From contig NZ_KI912266.1 in assembly GCF_000235425.2 (NCBI RefSeq), positions 8,114,116 to 8,178,115 on the forward strand: a stretch of 64,000 bases of DNA. The letters are read 5' to 3'. Below are positions 43,279-52,149 of this stretch, in pieces. Within the stretch, counting starts at the first letter, position 1. Each line of letters begins with the position of its first letter. Origin of the DNA: Pseudofrankia saprophytica (lineage in GTDB: Bacteria > Actinomycetota > Actinomycetes > Frankiales > Frankiaceae). Below the pieces are notes generated by a model. That model saw nothing but the letters and a program-made list of their open reading frames with translations, was not told the origin of the DNA and did no database searches. The position numbers were made by a program, and so were the translations under genes.

Positions 43279-44655
43279 TCAGCTGCGGCGGCCTCCCAGT
43301 TTCATGACGACCGCGCGGTCGAGATCCGCAGCGGCCAAGCCGGCCTCGTCCAACAACCCCGCGTCCAGCGCTCGCAGCACGTGCCCGGCCAGCGCCCGGG
43401 CGGTAGCCGGCTCATCCGCCACGGCCCCCGCGAACCGGGCCTCCGCATAGGCCGCGAGCCGGGCAAGCGCGGTCGGCAGGCCAGCGAGCAGGTTCGCGGC
43501 CACAGCAGCATGCCGGCTTACGAGCTGCGCCGGGTGCAGGTCCCACCCCTGATACAGGCCACGCCGCCAGGCCCGGCTGACGAGCCCGGCGTGCCGGCGC
43601 CAGGCGGCCCATACCGCGTCCGTCGACCCGACGGGCAGCAGGTTGGACGAGCCGTCGGCGACGCGGATCCCCGTCCCCGCGGTCACCAGCTGCATGAGTG
43701 TCGTGGCGTACTCGACGGCCGGGTGGTCGCTGGCCTGGTTCTCGGCGGCGATCCCGAGCGCGGCCGAGTAGTCGTAGGTGCCCACGTGCAGCCCGGTGAC
43801 CCGGCCGAGGCCGGCGTCGACCAGCGCTGGCAGTGCGAGCACGGCCGCCGGGGTCTCGATCTGCAGCTCGATGGCCGGCGGGCGCAGGTCGATCCGGGGC
43901 ACCAGCTCGTCGAGGACGGCGAGGAAGACGCCGACCTGTTCCGGCGCGCTGACCTTCGGCAGGGTGATCACCAGGCCGGGCGGGCCGCCGTCGTCGCCGG
44001 CGAGCGCGGTGAGAAAGAGGTCGAGGCTGCGCAGGCCGCGGTCACGCACCGCCGGGTCCAGCGACTTGGGGCGCAGCCCGTAGCTGTCCGGCAGCGCCCC
44101 GGCCGCCGAGGCCAGCCGCAGCGCCTCAGCGGCGGCGATGGCGTGCTCGTCCTCCACGTCGTCCGGGCGGATGCCGTAACCGTCCTCAAGATCGACGCGC
44201 AGATCCTGGATGGGTTCCATGGACAGGGTGCGCAGCACGTGGGCGTACACGCGCTCGGCCAGCGCAGGGTCCGCTTCGCCCGCCCGGCCGGCCGCGCCAC
44301 CGGCCCCCCCGAGGCCGGCTCCCCCGAGGCCGATCCCGCCGAGGCCGGTCGCCTCGGCGAGGTCGGCGGGCGAGGGCGCGTGCTCCGCGAGCGCCTCGCG
44401 AGCGTTTTCTCCCCATTCGAGCACGACGTCGGGGTGAAGCCGCTCGGCCGACACGTAGCAGGTGTGCACCGGCTGGCGCGTGCCGGGATCGCCGGGGTGG
44501 CGCGCCGCGAGCGCCGCGTCCACCGGCGCCAGTGCGGCGGTCAGCCGGCCGAGCAGATGTTCCGACAGGGTGGGCACACCCTCCAGTGTCACCCGACGCG
44601 GCCATTCGCTCCGCTCGACGACGAGGAACGCCTGGAAGCGCGGGTGTGTCCGCAT
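43279..44655 (-). CDS. DUF6986 family protein (HpcH/CitE aldolase-like)
   Basis: A 458-residue protein of the DUF6986 family with a TIM-barrel of the HpcH/HpaI/CitE lyase type. Metal and substrate-binding segments are visible: DLRVDLEDGYGIRPDDVEDE, the basic GLRPKSLDPAVRDRGLRSLD, ELQIETPAAVLALP (with the ligand Glu) and GLHVGTYDYSAALGIA. A Gly-rich insertion occurs near residues 105-125. ATG 44655 with GGGAG six bases upstream. It is followed by the HIU hydrolase gene in the reverse order on the same strand (60 bp), and such genes recur in actinobacterial purine clusters. It may act on a C2-C4 product such as glyoxylate; unproven. Confidence 0.75.
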   Translation of the reverse strand: MRTHPRFQAFLVVERSEWPRRVTLEGVPTLSEHLLGRLTAALAPVDAALAARHPGDPGTRQPVHTCYVSAERLHPDVVLEWGENAREALAEHAPSPADLAEATGLGGIGLGGAGLGGAGGAAGRAGEADPALAERVYAHVLRTLSMEPIQDLRVDLEDGYGIRPDDVEDEHAIAAAEALRLASAAGALPDSYGLRPKSLDPAVRDRGLRSLDLFLTALAGDDGGPPGLVITLPKVSAPEQVGVFLAVLDELVPRIDLRPPAIELQIETPAAVLALPALVDAGLGRVTGLHVGTYDYSAALGIAAENQASDHPAVEYATTLMQLVTAGTGIRVADGSSNLLPVGSTDAVWAAWRRHAGLVSRAWRRGLYQGWDLHPAQLVSRHAAVAANLLAGLPTALARLAAYAEARFAGAVADEPATARALAGHVLRALDAGLLDEAGLAAADLDRAVVMKLGGRRS

Positions 44656-44715
44656 GTCAGCTCCCGACGGCCCCCGCGACTCAGGGGCCAGATAGGGGTC
44701 AACTGCCCGAGTAGG

Positions 44716-45042
44716 TCAGCTGCCCCGGTAGGAGGAGAGGCCGTAGGGCGCGAGCAGGAGCGGGACGTGGTGGTGGGCGGCCGGGTCGTCGATCACGAAG
44801 GTAATGATCACCTCTGGGAAGAACGCCGAAAGCTCCGCCGTGTCGAACACCAGCCGCCACCGGCCGGCCGCGTCCGCGGGCAGCGAGGCGATCCGGCCAT
44901 CGCCGTCCGTCCTGGCCTCGGCGACGAGCCTCCAGCCTTTGTGCTGGCCGTGGAAGCCAAGAATGATCTTCTCGAGCCGGACGGCGACCCCGGCCGCGGG
45001 GCGTCCAGCACCGGTGTCGAGGACATGCGTGGACAGTGACAT
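44716..45042 (-). CDS. uraH: 5-hydroxyisourate hydrolase
   Basis: A 108-residue transthyretin-like enzyme that opens 5-hydroxyisourate to OHCU in the urate pathway. The N-terminal LSTHVLDTGAGRPAAGVAV with the catalytic His, the AHHHVPLLLAPYGLSSYRGS end with the invariant Tyr-Arg-Gly-Ser, and a central Arg (GRWRLVFDTA) match the family. ATG 45042; a GTG four codons upstream is possible. It starts the uraH-DUF6986 pair and is divergent from the LuxR-type regulator. Confidence 0.95.
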   Translation of the reverse strand: MSLSTHVLDTGAGRPAAGVAVRLEKIILGFHGQHKGWRLVAEARTDGDGRIASLPADAAGRWRLVFDTAELSAFFPEVIITFVIDDPAAHHHVPLLLAPYGLSSYRGS

Positions 45043-45540
45043 CTGGGCCCTCACGATTCGTCGGCGCGCAACGGTGCGCTCTGATGGCCGCCCCCGGAAG
45101 GTATCCCGGGCCTGTCGGGGCGAGGTCGGCGCCGGCCGCGGCAACGGACGACGGCCCACCATCGGCACCGGCGTGGTACTTCGTGATGGCCGAAACCGGT
45201 CTTCAGCACAGCCGCCCATGGCCGGACACGCCCGTGAGGATCGCGAAGGCCCGCGGCCGACCCGGTGACCTGCGGTTCCGGTGCCGGCGGCTCGACGCGC
45301 GGGCTTGGCCGCACGCGTATGCCGACCAGTCCGAGACGGGCCCACGACCACAGCGAGTCGTCTACGTCACCATGTGGCCACTAAGCGGCTAGGATCCGCC
45401 GGTAAGTCCAGAATCGAATCCGGACCAGTCAGATCGGCGAAGCCGATCCGGCGGGATCCAGATGCGGAGGTCGGTCGGGACGGGACGGGAACGGGGGGCT
45501 GAGCCGGAACAGTCGACGTGGAGTGGGTCGAGGCGGGCAG
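45043..45540. other. Divergent control region, uraH and LuxR-type regulator
   Basis: 498 bp without a gene. It holds a short perfect inverted repeat GATCGGC-GAA-GCCGATC (45432-45448) nested in a larger imperfect one, GGATCCGCCGG (45392) with CCGGCGGGATCC (about 45448-45459). These are candidate binding sites for the adjacent regulator or transcript hairpins. Confidence 0.4.
45432..45448. promoter_or_regulatory. 7-bp inverted repeat upstream of the LuxR-type gene
   Basis: GATCGGC, three bases and GCCGATC form a perfect inverted repeat about 95 bp upstream of the regulator start. Possible operator or leader hairpin. Confidence 0.3.
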
Positions 45541-48500
45541 ATGGTGCGTTTTGTCGGTCGCGTGTCTGAACTCGGCCTGCTAGCCGCGCAGTACGCAGCG
45601 GCCGTCGCCACCGGCCTGCGGTGCGTGCTCGCCGAAGGGCCGCCCGGCATCGGCAAGACGACGCTGCTCGACTGGTTTCTCGGCGGGCTCGTCGAGGGCG
45701 ATCTCCCGCCCGGAACACCCAAGCCGACCATCGTCCGGGTCGAGGCCGTGTACGGTGCCCGCACTCATGATCTGGACCTGGCCGACCGGCTGCTGGACCA
45801 GCTCACGCGCGTGCCGAAGACGGGCGCCGCCGCGGGCGCGCCGGTTCCAGCCGCGCGACCGGCCGGCGCCGGCAACGGCCCGGCCGCCATGGCCGCCATG
45901 GCCGCCCCGGGTCTCGGCCGCCACCACGGCCCCCGGCTGCCGGCTGTCGCCGCTCCGGCCGCCCCGAGCGGGCGGGACATCGACATCGACGGGATGAGGG
46001 CCACCGGCACGTTCGAGGCCGACCTCCCCGACGTGGCGGCCGGCGCGGTCGCGGAGCGGATCCGCGAGACCGGCGAGCTGCTCACCCGCGCCGCCGAGCT
46101 TTGCTGCGCCGCCGGTCCGATGGTGCTGCGGATCGACGATGTCCACTGGTGCGACGCCCCGTCGCTGCGCGCCATCGGACACCTGCTGCTGCACGGGGGC
46201 AGGCTGCCGCTGCTGGTCCTGATCGCCGGCCGACCGCACGACTCCCCCTGGCTGGACGGGGTGCGCCGGCGCGCCGCGGTCGCGGGCCTGGCCTTGGACC
46301 TGTCAGGTTTCGGGGAGACGGAGCTGGCCGACCTGTGCGTCGCCCGCGGATTCCCCCCGCCCCCACCCCGCCGGCTGCGCTACCTCGTCAAGGCCACCGA
46401 GGGCAACCCGTTGTGGATCAGCAAACTGCTCACCGCCGACGGCGAGGAGCGCTGGGAGGGGATCAGCCAAAGCGCGGTCAGCGCGCCGCGGGCGCCGGAG
46501 TCGCTGGCATCGCTGGTCCAGCGCGACCTGGCCGCCTGCCCGCCGGAGGGCCGAGCGCTGGCCGCCGTCGTCGCGGTGCTCGGCCGCAGCGGCGGCCTGA
46601 CGGACATCGCCACGCTTGCCGGGATCACCGAGCCGGCTCGCGCTCTCGCGCAGGCGGTGCGCCACGACCTGGTCGGCACCGTCGGAGCGCCGCCGGCGCT
46701 GCGGGTCGTGCCACCGCACGCGGTCGTCCGGGCGACGATCTACCACGCCGTCGACCTGGAAGAACGGTCCGCGCTGCATCTGGCGGTGGCCGCGGCGTCC
46801 GCCGACCGCGCGACCGCGCTGGAGCACCGGGCCGCCGCGGCGTTGACCCCCGACAGCGAGCTCGCCGGCGAGCTGATCAAACTGGCCGAGTCGGAGTCCG
46901 CCTCCGGGCGCTACGCCTGGGCGGCCGACCATCTGCTGCTCGCGGCCTCGATCACCCCGGACCGCGCTCAGGCTCGCTCACTGCGCCTCGACGCGGCGAT
47001 GTCGTTCCTCCAGGCCGGCGAACGCGCCGAGGCCACGGCGGCGCTGGCCGCGGACGACGGTGCCGACGGTCAGAGCACCGACGGCGGTAACCAGGTCGAC
47101 GGCTCGCCCCGCCAGCTCTATGTGCGGGCGCACCTGGACCTGCTGGCCAACCGGGCCGAACAGGGCGTTCTCGGCTTCATGGCCAGCTGGGAGGCCGCCC
47201 GCGCCCGCGGTGACACCGAGACCGCCGCACAGAGCGCCGCTGGGGTCGCGCAGGCCTACATCCTGGCCGGGTTCAACAACGCGGCCCAGACCTGGGCCCG
47301 ACGGGCGTTCGACGAGACGGGTGCGCCGTCCCCCATGCGGGCGCAGGGGCTGGCGCTGGCCGCGTCGGCGCTTACCGCCGCGACCGGCGACGGCGCACGG
47401 GCGCTCGCCGAACTGGCCGCCGGCGAGCGGCTGCTCGACCCCACTCCACACACCCACATGACGATCCGGGTGGGCCGCGGCGCGGTGCGGCTGTGGTCCG
47501 GGGACCTGGAGGGCGCCGTCGCGGACCTGCACCCTGAGACCTACACCCCGCAGGATCCGTTGCACCAGCGCTTCATGGGGATGATCCACTACACGGAGGC
47601 GGCCTTCCGGTCCGGGCGCTGGGAGGAGTCGCTCGCCTGTGGCCGCGACAGCATCACGCTCGCCGAGTCGGCCGGGCACCTCTGGGGGCTGCCGGTCGTC
47701 CACGCCACGGCCGCGCTCGTCCCGGCGGCGCGCGGCGACGCGGCCACCGTCGGTCGGATGCTGGCCCGGGCGGCCGAGTACGACGTCGAGGGCGTGGCGT
47801 CGATCTGCGGCTACCGCACCACCACCGCCGCGCACCTGGCCGCGGCGCTCGACGACCCGGACGGTGTCGTCGAAGCCTGCTCGCGGGTCGCGGCGCTGGC
47901 AAACCCGGCGGGCGCGCGCCCGCCCGGTGTCTTCGAGTGGCGTCACCTCTACATCGAGGCGCTTTCCCGGCTGCGCCGGTTCGCCGAGGCCGAGGCCGAG
48001 CTTGCGAGCCTCGATGCCGACGCGCGTACCCGCGGCTCGGCGGTGACGCTCGCGCTCGTGGCCAGGGCGCACGGCGTCCTGCTCACGGGCCAGCGCCGCC
48101 ACGACGAGGCGGTCGCGCTGTTCGAGAGGTCGGCCGCCGAGTCCGACGCGCTGGGCATGCCGTTCCCCGCGGCCCAGGCCCGGCTGCGCGCGGCCGAGGT
48201 GCACCGGCGCCGGCGCCGCAACGCCAAGGCGGCGGCCGAGCTGACCGCCGCGCTCGACGTCTTCGACGCGCTGGGCGCCGCGACGTACTCGCGCCGGTGC
48301 CGCGAGCTGATCGCCGCCCTGCGCGGGCGGGCGGCGGTCAGGACCGCTCCGGTCGCCACCCACCCGGGTGATGCGCCGCCGATCACCAGGGTGGCCGCCG
48401 CGGCCGCTGTGGGGAGCGGCGACGCTCGCGCGAGTCCGGGGCCGGCGGCCGGCGGGGCGGGCGGCCGGCCACTGACGGACCGAGAACAGGCACTGCTGAC

Positions 48501-48768
48501 GAGAATCCTGCGTGGGGACGACTTCGAGTCCATCGCCCGGGAGCTCTACATGTCGAAGGGGCACGCCGAGAACGTCGCCCGGGAGCTGTACCGGATGCAT
48601 GGCGTCACCTCCCGCGCGGAACTCGCCGGCATCTACCTGGGTCTGCGCGGCTCCAGCGACCCCCCGCTCTTCCCGCTGCCCACCTCGCCACCGCGCCGGG
48701 ATGAGGCAGCCGAGCCCCGGCCGGCGCCACCGCCAGCGGACAGCCCCGGCGGTGCCCCGGGCCGCTGA
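45541..48768 (+). CDS. Large ATP-binding LuxR-type (LAL) transcriptional regulator
   Basis: A 1075-residue regulator. An AAA/STAND ATPase occupies about residues 1-330, with Walker A EGPPGIGKTTLLDW near 33-46 and Walker B MVLRIDDVHWCD near 193-204. An alpha-helical TPR-like repeat region follows (about 400-930). The C-terminus has a LuxR-type HTH (LTDREQALLTRILRGDDFES, then IARELYMSKGHAENVARELY, about 977-1030) and a Pro-rich tail. A Pro/Ala-rich insertion is found near 95-150. ATG 45541 is preferred. Its place among purine genes and divergence from uraH suggest control of purine catabolism; inducer unknown. Confidence 0.9.
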   Translation: MVRFVGRVSELGLLAAQYAAAVATGLRCVLAEGPPGIGKTTLLDWFLGGLVEGDLPPGTPKPTIVRVEAVYGARTHDLDLADRLLDQLTRVPKTGAAAGAPVPAARPAGAGNGPAAMAAMAAPGLGRHHGPRLPAVAAPAAPSGRDIDIDGMRATGTFEADLPDVAAGAVAERIRETGELLTRAAELCCAAGPMVLRIDDVHWCDAPSLRAIGHLLLHGGRLPLLVLIAGRPHDSPWLDGVRRRAAVAGLALDLSGFGETELADLCVARGFPPPPPRRLRYLVKATEGNPLWISKLLTADGEERWEGISQSAVSAPRAPESLASLVQRDLAACPPEGRALAAVVAVLGRSGGLTDIATLAGITEPARALAQAVRHDLVGTVGAPPALRVVPPHAVVRATIYHAVDLEERSALHLAVAAASADRATALEHRAAAALTPDSELAGELIKLAESESASGRYAWAADHLLLAASITPDRAQARSLRLDAAMSFLQAGERAEATAALAADDGADGQSTDGGNQVDGSPRQLYVRAHLDLLANRAEQGVLGFMASWEAARARGDTETAAQSAAGVAQAYILAGFNNAAQTWARRAFDETGAPSPMRAQGLALAASALTAATGDGARALAELAAGERLLDPTPHTHMTIRVGRGAVRLWSGDLEGAVADLHPETYTPQDPLHQRFMGMIHYTEAAFRSGRWEESLACGRDSITLAESAGHLWGLPVVHATAALVPAARGDAATVGRMLARAAEYDVEGVASICGYRTTTAAHLAAALDDPDGVVEACSRVAALANPAGARPPGVFEWRHLYIEALSRLRRFAEAEAELASLDADARTRGSAVTLALVARAHGVLLTGQRRHDEAVALFERSAAESDALGMPFPAAQARLRAAEVHRRRRRNAKAAAELTAALDVFDALGAATYSRRCRELIAALRGRAAVRTAPVATHPGDAPPITRVAAAAAVGSGDARASPGPAAGGAGGRPLTDREQALLTRILRGDDFESIARELYMSKGHAENVARELYRMHGVTSRAELAGIYLGLRGSSDPPLFPLPTSPPRRDEAAEPRPAPPPADSPGGAPGR

Positions 48769-48819
48769 CCGCCGCGCCCGGCCGCCGCGCCCGGTCGTTG
48801 AGCGTGGCCGCGATACGTG

Positions 48820-48863
48820 GCCGGCTATGCGGCGGCCCCGTGCCGGACCGCCGCATAGCCGGC
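48820..48863. terminator. 16-bp perfect hairpin terminator
   Basis: GCCGGCTATGCGGCGG (48820-48835) and its complement at 48848-48863 surround a 12-nt loop, about 50 bp after the LuxR-type gene stop. Strong GC stem, no T-tract. Confidence 0.75.
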
Positions 48864-49011
48864 ACCGCACCGCACCGCAAGCGGCGGCGAGGCGGTCCTC
48901 CACGACCCGGGCCGTCACCTCCCGTATTTTTGACGGACCAGGCCGTGGAGATCGGGCGCCCGGAGGAACGACCCCCCGACGACCGTCCGGGCTGCACCAC
49001 AGCTGATGCTA

Positions 49012-49028
49012 GGGCTCCCGAGGAGCCC
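49012..49028. terminator. Small hairpin, possible terminator of the purine operon
   Basis: GGGCTC, a 5-nt loop and GAGCCC at 49012-49028, about 100 bp beyond the end of the minus-strand allantoicase gene. Confidence 0.35.
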
Positions 49029-49131
49029 ACCGACAGTGGAAAATCCCATGTAAGGCAAGGCCTTCCTCGAGCGGTGTCTTGCCGTCCCAGGCCCAGGACC
49101 GCGCTGCCTCCCGGGGAGGCCGCCTCCTTCG

Positions 49132-50682
49132 TCAGGAGCCCGTAATCAGCCGGTGCAGCCGCATGGCGGTGATCTCCGCCTGCTGGCCGGCTGCCACCCG
49201 CAGCTCGCGTGCCGGGTCGTTCTCGAGGCGCTCCCGCAGTAGGGAAAGCATCTCCTCGGCGCTCCGTCCCGCTGCGCGGATGAGGAAGATGTAGCCGAAG
49301 CGCTCCTCGTAGGCCGCGTTGCCCTCGGCCATCGCGGCGCGGACCTCGGCGGCCGCCGAGTCCATCGCCGCCTGCTCGCGGCGCGGGGCGTCCAGGCCGA
49401 CGACGGTCGCGCGCGCCGAGGTCGGCGGGGCCGACGCGACGGCCGGGCGCTCGCCGATCCGCGGGTGCGCGGTGAACGCCTCGAGCCACGCCGACTCGGT
49501 CAGCCGCCACCACTCCTGCTCGGCGACGGCGAGCAGCTCGTCGAGGGTGCCGAACGGCCGGCGGGCGACGACGGCGTCCGCCCAGTCCTCCGAACCGCAG
49601 CAGGCGAGCAGCTCCTCCTTGGCCGCGGCGGGCGAGAGCGCGTCCAGCCAGCGCATCGCCAGCGACTCGCGGCCCCGCTCGGTCGGTGCGCCGAGCAGGC
49701 GCAGCCGGGCGAGACCCCCGTCGGGGATCGCGTCGACCCGCACGTGCGTCGCCTCGATCGGCGTGTCGAGGTCGAACAGGTGCCTGGTGTTCGGCTGGGT
49801 CCTGGTCGGTGGCAGCATCGGGCGCCAGTCGGTGATCACCGAGACGTCGTCGGAGGAGGACAGCTCGGGCGCGTTGGCCGCCCAGAGCGCGACGGCGCGC
49901 GGCGCGTTGCCGCGGAAGTGGCGGGTGTCGACCTCGGCGCGCACGATCCGCCCGGTCGTCGCCAGGCGGATCACCGCCCAGTCGTAGCCGGGGGTCCGCC
50001 GGCGCCGGGTCTCCCAGCCCTCGCCCATCACCCGGGCCTCGCCGGAGGCGTTGAGGTTGTGCCGGTCGCCGTAGTGCATGTCGCTGGCGGCGACGACCAC
50101 GCCGCCGAGGTAGGTGGCGGCCAGATCGGAGGTCACCCGGTCGAGCAGCCGCGGGTCGGGCACGACCTCGCCGTGGGCGCGCAGCCGGGCCACGCCGCCG
50201 TCCGGGTAGATCGTCAGCCGCAGGTGGGTGATCCGGAACCGGCCGGAGCCCTCGACGGGCAGCACGTTGACCGAGTCCGCGTTCACCGGGGTGCGCGGCA
50301 CGAGCGTCACCCACTGGACCGACTCGTCGAGCAGCTCCTCGGGCGCCGGGTAGCCACCGACGGTGGCGCCCTGGATCTCCACGGCCTCCGGCGCGTTGCC
50401 GGTGAAGTGGGTGGTGTCGACGGTGATGGCATGCACGATGCCGGGCACGCCGAGGCGGACCACGGCCCAGTCGGCTCCCGGCAGCACCCGGCGACGCCGG
50501 GTCTCCCAGCCGTCGGTCCACTGGCCGCGCTCGGTGAACACTCCCGGTCGCACGATCGGCGGCTCCGGCAGCAGCATCCGCTCGGCGAACGCGAAGAACT
50601 CGTCGTTGACAGCAACCACCGAGCCGCCAAGCCGCGCGCCGGCGAGGTCGACGAGATTGGTCAGGTCGGGGGCGTCAGCCAT
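49132..50682 (-). CDS. Allantoicase fused to OHCU decarboxylase
   Basis: A 516-residue bifunctional protein. Residues 1-330 are allantoicase, with its two jelly-roll repeats (DTTHFTGNAPEAVEIQG and DTRHFRGNAPRAVALW; also GWETRRRR twice), which splits allantoate into ureidoglycolate and urea. Residues 345-516 are OHCU decarboxylase (CCGSEDWADAVVARRPFGTL, the catalytic AHPRIGER, NAAYEERFGYIFLIRAAGRS, ENDPARELRVAAGQQAEITA), which yields S-allantoin. The two steps flank allantoinase in the pathway. ATG 50682 is preferred over GTG 50709. It lies about 90 bp after the allantoinase stop in one minus-strand operon. Confidence 0.94.
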   Translation of the reverse strand: MADAPDLTNLVDLAGARLGGSVVAVNDEFFAFAERMLLPEPPIVRPGVFTERGQWTDGWETRRRRVLPGADWAVVRLGVPGIVHAITVDTTHFTGNAPEAVEIQGATVGGYPAPEELLDESVQWVTLVPRTPVNADSVNVLPVEGSGRFRITHLRLTIYPDGGVARLRAHGEVVPDPRLLDRVTSDLAATYLGGVVVAASDMHYGDRHNLNASGEARVMGEGWETRRRRTPGYDWAVIRLATTGRIVRAEVDTRHFRGNAPRAVALWAANAPELSSSDDVSVITDWRPMLPPTRTQPNTRHLFDLDTPIEATHVRVDAIPDGGLARLRLLGAPTERGRESLAMRWLDALSPAAAKEELLACCGSEDWADAVVARRPFGTLDELLAVAEQEWWRLTESAWLEAFTAHPRIGERPAVASAPPTSARATVVGLDAPRREQAAMDSAAAEVRAAMAEGNAAYEERFGYIFLIRAAGRSAEEMLSLLRERLENDPARELRVAAGQQAEITAMRLHRLITGS

Positions 50683-50772
50683 CCGGGGTATGTCCTCTCC
50701 CTGCGTCACCCAGCCGTATGCCCGGGTGACGCGTGCTCAATATCTGTCCGTCTTCTCGGGCAGCGAACAGGG

Positions 50773-52149
50773 TCATCCGGCTCGGGTAAGGAGGTGGCCG
50801 CGCGGGGGGCGGCCGCCGTCGACCCGCTGGCCGCGCAGGTAGGTCGCGCGGACGATGCCGTCCAGCGTTCTTCCAGCGTAGGGGGTAATCGGGTGCCGGT
50901 GGGCAAGCGTCGCGACGTCCACCACAGCGGACCCTTCCGGGTCGAACACCACGAGGTCCGCGTCGGCGCCGACCGCGATCCGCCCCTTGTGGGCGAGCCC
51001 GGCATGGTCGGCGGGCCCGGTGGCCACCCAGCGAGCCAGCTCCGCCAGACCGTGGCCACGCCGGCGGGCGCCGGTCCAGACCGCGCGCGGGCCGAGCTGG
51101 ACGGAGGCGATGCCGCCCCAGGCGGCACCGAAGTCGCCGGTGTCGACCGCCTTGACGTCCGGGCTCGCGGGCGAGTGATCGGAGACGACGCCGACGAACA
51201 ACCCCTCGGCCAGGCCGTCCCACAGGCGCTCCAGGTTCGCGCGCTCCCGGATCGGCGGAGCGCACTTGAACTCGGTCGCGCCGTCCGGGACCTCCTCGGC
51301 GGTGAAGCTGAGGTAGTGCGGGCACGTCTCGACCGTCAGCGGCAGCCCAGCGTCGCGGGCGGCGAGCACGTCGTCGAGCGCCCCGGCCGCCGCCAGGTGC
51401 AGCACGTGCAGCCGGGCGCCGGTCCCGGCGGCGAGTGCCGCGAGCGCGGCGACGGCCTCCGTCTCGGCGGCCGGCGGGCGGGAACGCAGCCAGCTCGCGA
51501 ACGCGCGCCCGGCGGCGGGCGGCGCCGCCTCCAGCACGGTCGGCGACTCGGAGTGGACGACGGTGAGCGCGCCGAGCCGGGCGGTGTGCCTCGCGGCGGC
51601 GGCGAGCGCCTCCATCGACACGTGCGGGAACTCCTCGACCCCGGACGGGGCGAGGAACGCCTTGAAACCGAACACGCCGGCGTCGTGCAGCTCGGCGAGG
51701 TCGCGGACGTTGGTCGCGTCGGCGCCGATGATCCCGCCCCAGAAGCCGACGTCCACCGAGATCTGCCCGGCCGCCACGGCCCGCTTGGCCTCGAGCGCGG
51801 CCACCGACGTGGTCGGCGGGATCGAGTTCAGCGGCATGTCGATGATCGTCGTCACGCCGCCCTCGGCCGCGGCCCTCGTGGCGGTCGCGAAGCCCTCCCA
51901 GTGGGTGCGGCCCGGCTCGTTGACGTGCACGTGCGCGTCGACCGCACCGGGCAGCAGGGCGAGGTCTCCGAGGTCCGTGACGGCGGCGCCGGGGCTGGTC
52001 TCGTCCGGGCCGGTGATCGCGGTGATCCGCCCACCCGCGACGTGCACCGCGGCGGCGATCACACCGCGCGGCGTCACGACCCGCCGTGAGCGCAGCACCT
52101 CTACTCGTTCCGGCAGCGCGAGCGCCGGCGCGGCTGGCTCAGTCGCCAT
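50773..52149 (-). CDS. allB: Allantoinase
   Basis: A 458-residue cyclic amidohydrolase that opens allantoin to allantoate. Metal ligands lie in VDAHVHVNEPGRTHWEGF, the carbamylated Lys in GVFGFKAFLAPSGVEEF, then VVHSES, HVLHLAAAG and the Asp in VGVVSDHSPAS. VEEFPHVS and the TRAAAEGGVTTIIDMPLNS segment separate allantoinase from dihydroorotase and hydantoinase. ATG 52149 has GGGAGG close upstream and overlaps the end of the xanthine dehydrogenase Mo subunit by 11 bases, so both are in one operon. Confidence 0.94.
   Translation of the reverse strand: MATEPAAPALALPERVEVLRSRRVVTPRGVIAAAVHVAGGRITAITGPDETSPGAAVTDLGDLALLPGAVDAHVHVNEPGRTHWEGFATATRAAAEGGVTTIIDMPLNSIPPTTSVAALEAKRAVAAGQISVDVGFWGGIIGADATNVRDLAELHDAGVFGFKAFLAPSGVEEFPHVSMEALAAAARHTARLGALTVVHSESPTVLEAAPPAAGRAFASWLRSRPPAAETEAVAALAALAAGTGARLHVLHLAAAGALDDVLAARDAGLPLTVETCPHYLSFTAEEVPDGATEFKCAPPIRERANLERLWDGLAEGLFVGVVSDHSPASPDVKAVDTGDFGAAWGGIASVQLGPRAVWTGARRRGHGLAELARWVATGPADHAGLAHKGRIAVGADADLVVFDPEGSAVVDVATLAHRHPITPYAGRTLDGIVRATYLRGQRVDGGRPPRGHLLTRAG

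Larger units (their letters stand above)
48769..49131. other. Convergent gap after the LuxR-type gene
   Basis: 363 bp with two hairpins (48820-48863, 49012-49028) and no gene. Both converge-facing genes probably end here. Confidence 0.5.

Noticed and set aside
43036-45039. Plus-strand frame of nearly 700 codons continuing from the second small membrane protein
   Set aside because: It runs antisense through the DUF6986 and uraH genes and loses homology after the second TM segment, so it reflects lack of stops in GC-rich DNA.
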